From: Dipteris shenzhenensis
Lineage: Eukaryota > Polypodiophyta > Polypodiopsida > Gleicheniales
Length of the DNA: 64,000 bases
Direction: 5' to 3' (one strand)
NCBI GenBank assembly: GCA_047967505.1
Contig: CM106538.1
Position 1 is the stretch's first letter; each line of letters starts with the position of its first letter. Position numbers and translations under genes: made by a program. Of this stretch, positions 60,463 through 64,000 are shown piece after piece. A model generated the notes under the pieces. It did no database searches and was not told where the DNA came from. It saw nothing but the letters and a program-made list of their open reading frames with translations.

Positions 60463-61204
60463 TTATCTATGCAAGTCAACTGGCAGAGAAAAGCACCAAT
60501 AGATAGGTAGATGATCTAACAATCCAGAAGATGAAACATAATTCCCACTGAAAGGTGCACAAAGCCACCACCCATCTTCAAAAACATAAAATCTATCTAT
60601 TCTACCCACTCTAAATTCATCACCATGACGACAATTGTTCCAAGAGAAACCTCCCAAACCTTTCTCATCCAACTTAGAACAGTCAATTAGACCCCAAGCA
60701 AGCACTAAATCCTGCCAAGCTTCTTTGTCTGCCCCAAAAATTCTTCTCCCATTATGTGATCTATCCCCAACAAGCTTTGTCATGTTCCAATGCCCCCGAA
60801 ACATCATTCTGACTCTACCAAAGCATCATTAATCTCCTTCCAACACTCAACACGCTCATACACACTTAGTCTTAGAACTCTAAAGACAAAAGACTCCACT
60901 GAGACTTCGACACCGACAAAACACTCATGACTCTAATGACAGACCTCCAAGGCTTTAACCATAACAGCAAAACCACCCCTTCCCCGACTCGGGCAATTGG
61001 CAAAGACAGAGCACCCAATCTGTTTACAAGTGAACCAAAGGCTGTTGCTTTCAGACATCCTACTTGTTTGACCTTGTCGCAGCATCCCCTTAGCTTCCAG
61101 GACATCACTAGTAACACATCTCGGACTCTACCTGTCTTGTGCAATGGATCGATATGCGTCCTTGAGAAATGGAAATGATTTTCCTTTCCCAAACAACAAA
61201 ACAA
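60463..61204 (-). pseudogene. LINE endonuclease remnant
   Basis: The clearest frame, 60463-60807, has 'GFSWNNCRHGDEF', 'VGRIDRFYV' and 'LLDHLPIYW', matching the end of the apurinic/apyrimidinic endonuclease domain (a G-x-x-W-N-N box, RIDRF and an SDHxPI box here mutated to LDHLPI). Upstream, another frame shows 'SRGRGGFAVMVK' and 'VYERVECWKEI', typical of the domain's first half, with stops. 59944-60462 is linker with short degraded frames (60113-60325). Confidence 0.75.
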
Positions 61205-61210
61205 CTCTTG

Positions 61211-61820
61211 GAACTAAAACAATTCATGGTTAACCAAGACATGACACACGAACTCATTCTCCCACAATAATTCATGAGTCAATGCTAGACCAGATTTGGA
61301 TTAACAATCATTTAGAAAATTGTCTTTGTGGGACCAACTTTGCTGATTGGACCGACCATTCCCTTATTTACACATCGGTTGGCATACATTAACTTAGGGC
61401 AAGCCTAGTGAATGACATTCACCTTGTTTTCTTTTTCAGAAAAGGTTAACACGAGTATTCATGAAAAAACCTACGTTTAGGTGACGTGAAGGAAAAATAT
61501 TTGGAGGTCTCAAAATCCTGAACTTTTTTCGCAAATATAGTTATAACTTGTGTGGAAACCTGTGATTTCTATCTCCAATTTTATGAGTTTGGAAGTTTTC
61601 CAAATTTTCCACAAAATTAAAAATCAATGTGAAGAGTCCTGATATATTCAGGCCCCAGCATCTCGACCTCGGGAATCCCGGACGATACAATACTTCGAGT
61701 TGTCATTATCTTGAAAGGAACCTCCGCAGGCCAATTCGATCAAATACGATGCTAATTCGAAGGCTGTTGGCATTAACTAGTAAAGAATCAGAACAGCATT
61801 TCTCTGCACAGACTCTCCCT
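61211..61820. other. Upstream region of the P450 gene
   Basis: About 600 bp between the LINE and the P450 gene. I recognise no coding sequence or repeat. It should contain the proximal promoter, but apart from the TATA element no binding site can be named with confidence. Confidence 0.5.
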
Positions 61821-61827
61821 TATATAA
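61821..61827 (+). promoter_or_regulatory. Candidate TATA box of CYP711A
   Basis: TATATAA in a CCCTTATATAATCC setting lies 40 bp before the first in-frame ATG. At the usual 25-35 bp spacing transcription would begin near 61850-61857, leaving a leader of only a few bases before ATG 61861 and about 25 before ATG 61879. Confidence 0.5.
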
Positions 61828-61860
61828 TCCACAGCATATGTGCTGCGATTTATCGTGGAT

Positions 61861-63846
61861 ATGGAGACCTTTGGAACAATGAATCTTGCAGTTACATGGC
61901 TGCCAGATTGGGTTTTGTATTGCCTCATCGGAGGAGCCTTTGTTGTGGGTTTGCTGGTCGTTTACGTCTGTTACCCCATCTGGGCAGTGAAGCACATCCC
62001 TTGCCCTCCCTATGCTCTCCCCGGGTTGGGTCATCTTCTTCTTTTCTATAAGCTCAAGGAGGAGCTCTTTGTGAAGCTCGCCCGGGCCTACGGAGCCGTC
62101 TACAGGTCTGTCTCCCAAACTTTGTTGTAGGCGGGTCTGTCAACGGCCTTGCTCCGAGATTTTGTTGTGGAGTATCTATTGCCGGTTTTTGCTCCACTGA
62201 CCCGAGCTTTTCCCTGGAGTACAGATTGCACATCGGACGGCAGCCCTATGTTATCATTGCCGATGCGGAACTGTGCAAGGAACTGTGCATCAAGCAGTTC
62301 AAATCTGCCACGGACCGTAATCCTCCGCCTTACATCGAGACTGTCCCGGTTCTTAACCGTGGTCTCTTTTTCACCAGGTAATTGAAACCTCATCGTCTGC
62401 CAAGATTTCTGTACACTCGCCTTCGGGTGTGATTCTGCTTTTTGCTTATCCTTACTCGGCTCGTCGCACAGAGGCAACAAATGGTCATCTTTGCGCAACA
62501 TCCAGCTCCCTTTCTACCATTCTGATCAGATGCGCAAATACGTACCATTGATGAGCCGTATCATCGACAACCTGTTGACTGAGCTGGCTACTAAGACAGA
62601 GAGCGAAGACGTGGAAGTTTGCGACTATCTGATGAGGATGACGGTAGACGTCATTGGAGAGGCTGCATTCGGCACACAATTCGGATGTCTCAAGGGACAG
62701 AAATCGGGAGACCCTGAAAGTTTGGAATCAAAATTAATTCTTTGTGCACAGAGATTTATCGCTGCACTCCGGTTGGACGAAAAAGCTCCATTAAGCACAA
62801 TCGTTGGAGTCTTCTTGCCTGTCTTACAGCAACCAGTACGAAAGTTTCTGGCTATGTTCCCCTCGACAGGTGATGGGGATCAAGAAATGTGCGCTCTCAA
62901 TCTGCAAAACGTGTTGAGTCAAATCGTTTCACAGAGAAAGCGGCAGGTTGGAAACGAGAACCGGATCGATGGATTGTCCTTGCTACTAAACGCAAAGAAG
63001 GACGCACCACAACTCCTTACAGACGATTACGTAGGTGGGCTGACTTTCGAGATGCTTCTGACCGGGTCGGAGACCACCTCAACAACGCTCTCTTTTGCCC
63101 TGTATCTAATCTCTGGCCATCCGGAGGTTGAACGCAAGCTGGTGAAAGAAATAGATGCTTTTGGGCCACACGATCGCAAACCCACCTATGAGGATCTCGA
63201 CCGGTTTCCCTACGTGGAACAGGTATGGCGCGGAGCTCTAGATCGTAAGACTCTTCCATGGAATTCCTATCCGAAACTGATTTACTGCACAATTGGAAGC
63301 GTAGGTAATAAAAGAAGCGCTACGATACTACACCCCGTCACCGATAATTGCTCGTGAGATATTGAAAGACATGGAGCTAGGCGGTTACCGTCTTAAGAAG
63401 GTACGAGATGCAGCAAAGCTGGCAAACACAGTCGGATTTCTAAGATCAGATCAGCCATGTTTTGGTATAGGTATCTTTGTGATCCGCTCAATCATGCTTG
63501 TTATGTGGTGCTATGACAGGGCACTGCGGTGTGGCTGGCGATGAACGCCGTGTTGTGGGATCCGAAACATTTTCCAGAGCCAGATAAGTTCAGGCCAGAG
63601 AGATTCGATCCGAACTGCGAGGAAAACAAGGCGAGGCACCCATATGCATTCAGCCCTTTTGGGATGGGGCCTCGGATCTGCATAGGCTATAAGTTCTCGA
63701 TGCAGGAAGCCAAGATGGCATTGATAATGCTGTACCAAAGGTTCACGTTCGAGCATTCTCCTGCAATGGAGAAGCCTCTAGCCATGCACTTCGGCATTAT
63801 TCGTCGCCCTAAGTTTGGTGTGAGGTTGCGAGTTCATCCACGTTGA
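61861..63846 (+). CDS. CYP711A: Cytochrome P450, CYP711A (MAX1-like), five exons
   Basis: Exons 61861-62105, 62225-62377, 62472-63222, 63305-63400 and 63520-63846 join in frame to 523 residues, all introns GT-AG and 82-119 bp. A membrane anchor spans residues 18-38, then a proline-rich hinge (HIPCPPYALP). The I-helix box is TGSETT (330-335), ExxR is E387/R390, PERF is 441-444, and the haem loop PFGMGPRICIG (461-471) has the ligand Cys469. 'IGRQPYVIIADAELCKE', 'GLFFTR' and 'GPHDRKPT' point to CYP711A, and no other family fits as well. MAX1 enzymes oxidise carlactone in strigolactone synthesis at the endoplasmic reticulum, but the substrate here is inferred. The start could be M7 (61879). The gene looks intact. 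Confidence 0.87.
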
Positions 63847-63980
63847 TGTAAACATTGGCACTTAATGAAACAGGCCTAACAAACGCGTGTGTGTGTGTCT
63901 TTGTTAGGTTTGTGTGCCTTGTTTCCTTGTGATTGAATTTTCAATATAGCATTCTACGGCCTGGTTTTACTAAGGGAAAA
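63847..63980 (+). other. 3' untranslated region of CYP711A
   Basis: Sequence after the stop is T-rich with a short GT run (about 63885-63897). No canonical AATAAA is visible, so the poly-A site is undetermined. Confidence 0.5.
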
Positions 63981-64000
63981 CTCTCTCTCTCTCTCTCTCT
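63981..64000. repeat. (CT)n microsatellite at the window edge
   Basis: Ten CT units run off the right end of the window, so its full length is unknown. Confidence 0.85.

Larger units (their letters stand above)
57961..61210 (-). mobile_element. LINE (L1-like) remnant
   Basis: Minus-strand fragments lie in LINE order from right to left: apurinic-type endonuclease (about 61200-60463), then reverse transcriptase (59943-58986) and the following domain (58986 down to about 58000). Frameshifts and stops are frequent. No poly-A tail is seen at the left (3') border, where the sequence joins the broken Copia-1G LTR, so the 3' end is missing. The right border is approximate. Confidence 0.85.

Noticed and set aside
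61629-62051. 140-codon plus-strand frame overlapping the P450 first exon
   Set aside because: It overlaps exon 1 in another frame. The P450 frame has the anchor, hinge and splice sites and is clearly the real one.

Overview
This window is nuclear DNA of a land plant and consists mostly of decayed retrotransposons. It ends in one apparently intact host gene, a five-exon cytochrome P450 of the CYP711A (MAX1) family (61861-63846, + strand). That gene has GT-AG introns, and the window also holds copia LTR elements primed by initiator-methionine tRNA, gypsy elements and a LINE, so plant origin is secure. The species cannot be read from this sequence. A repeat-rich vascular plant such as a fern or gymnosperm would fit, but that is an inference.

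Layout. (1) 703-6128: Copia-1A, an old full-length copy on the minus strand. (2) 6129-24281: a repeat-rich stretch with few recognisable genes. It holds a gypsy remnant (gag piece at 7816-8034, gag/protease/RNase H pieces at 11842-14019, LTR at 14072-14910), an unrecognised eroded minus-strand locus (about 14982-18540), two GA microsatellites, several degenerate tandem arrays, a 65-bp inverted repeat (20770-20935) and a tandem array with units of about 240 bp (22281-23340). (3) 24282-29811: Copia-1B, minus strand, with perfect 5-bp target duplications. It is the youngest copy by LTR divergence. (4) 30051-37357: a 15-bp minisatellite, then a minus-strand gypsy element (Gypsy-2) split by a 5'-truncated copia of another family (Copia-2). 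(5) 37358-57960: five Copia-1 copies or fragments in one orientation. Copia-1C (38280-43938) sits inside Copia-1D. Then come a transposase-like scrap, a G-rich tract, the chimeric Copia-1E/F with two gag regions, a dispersed-repeat block and Copia-1G. (6) 57961-61210: a minus-strand LINE remnant. (7) 61211-64000: promoter region, CYP711A gene and the start of a CT microsatellite.

The copia copies are related defectives. Several share the same premature stop codons, so a broken subfamily may have been copied in trans. Their untranslated leader is a hotspot for deletions and, in copy C, carries an inverted duplication. None of the mobile elements appears able to encode a full set of working proteins. 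The P450 is the only gene I expect to be functional. No complete novel multi-gene system was found. The least explained items are the inverted repeat near 20.8 kb, the minus-strand locus at 15-18.5 kb and the transposase-like fragment at 44.6 kb.
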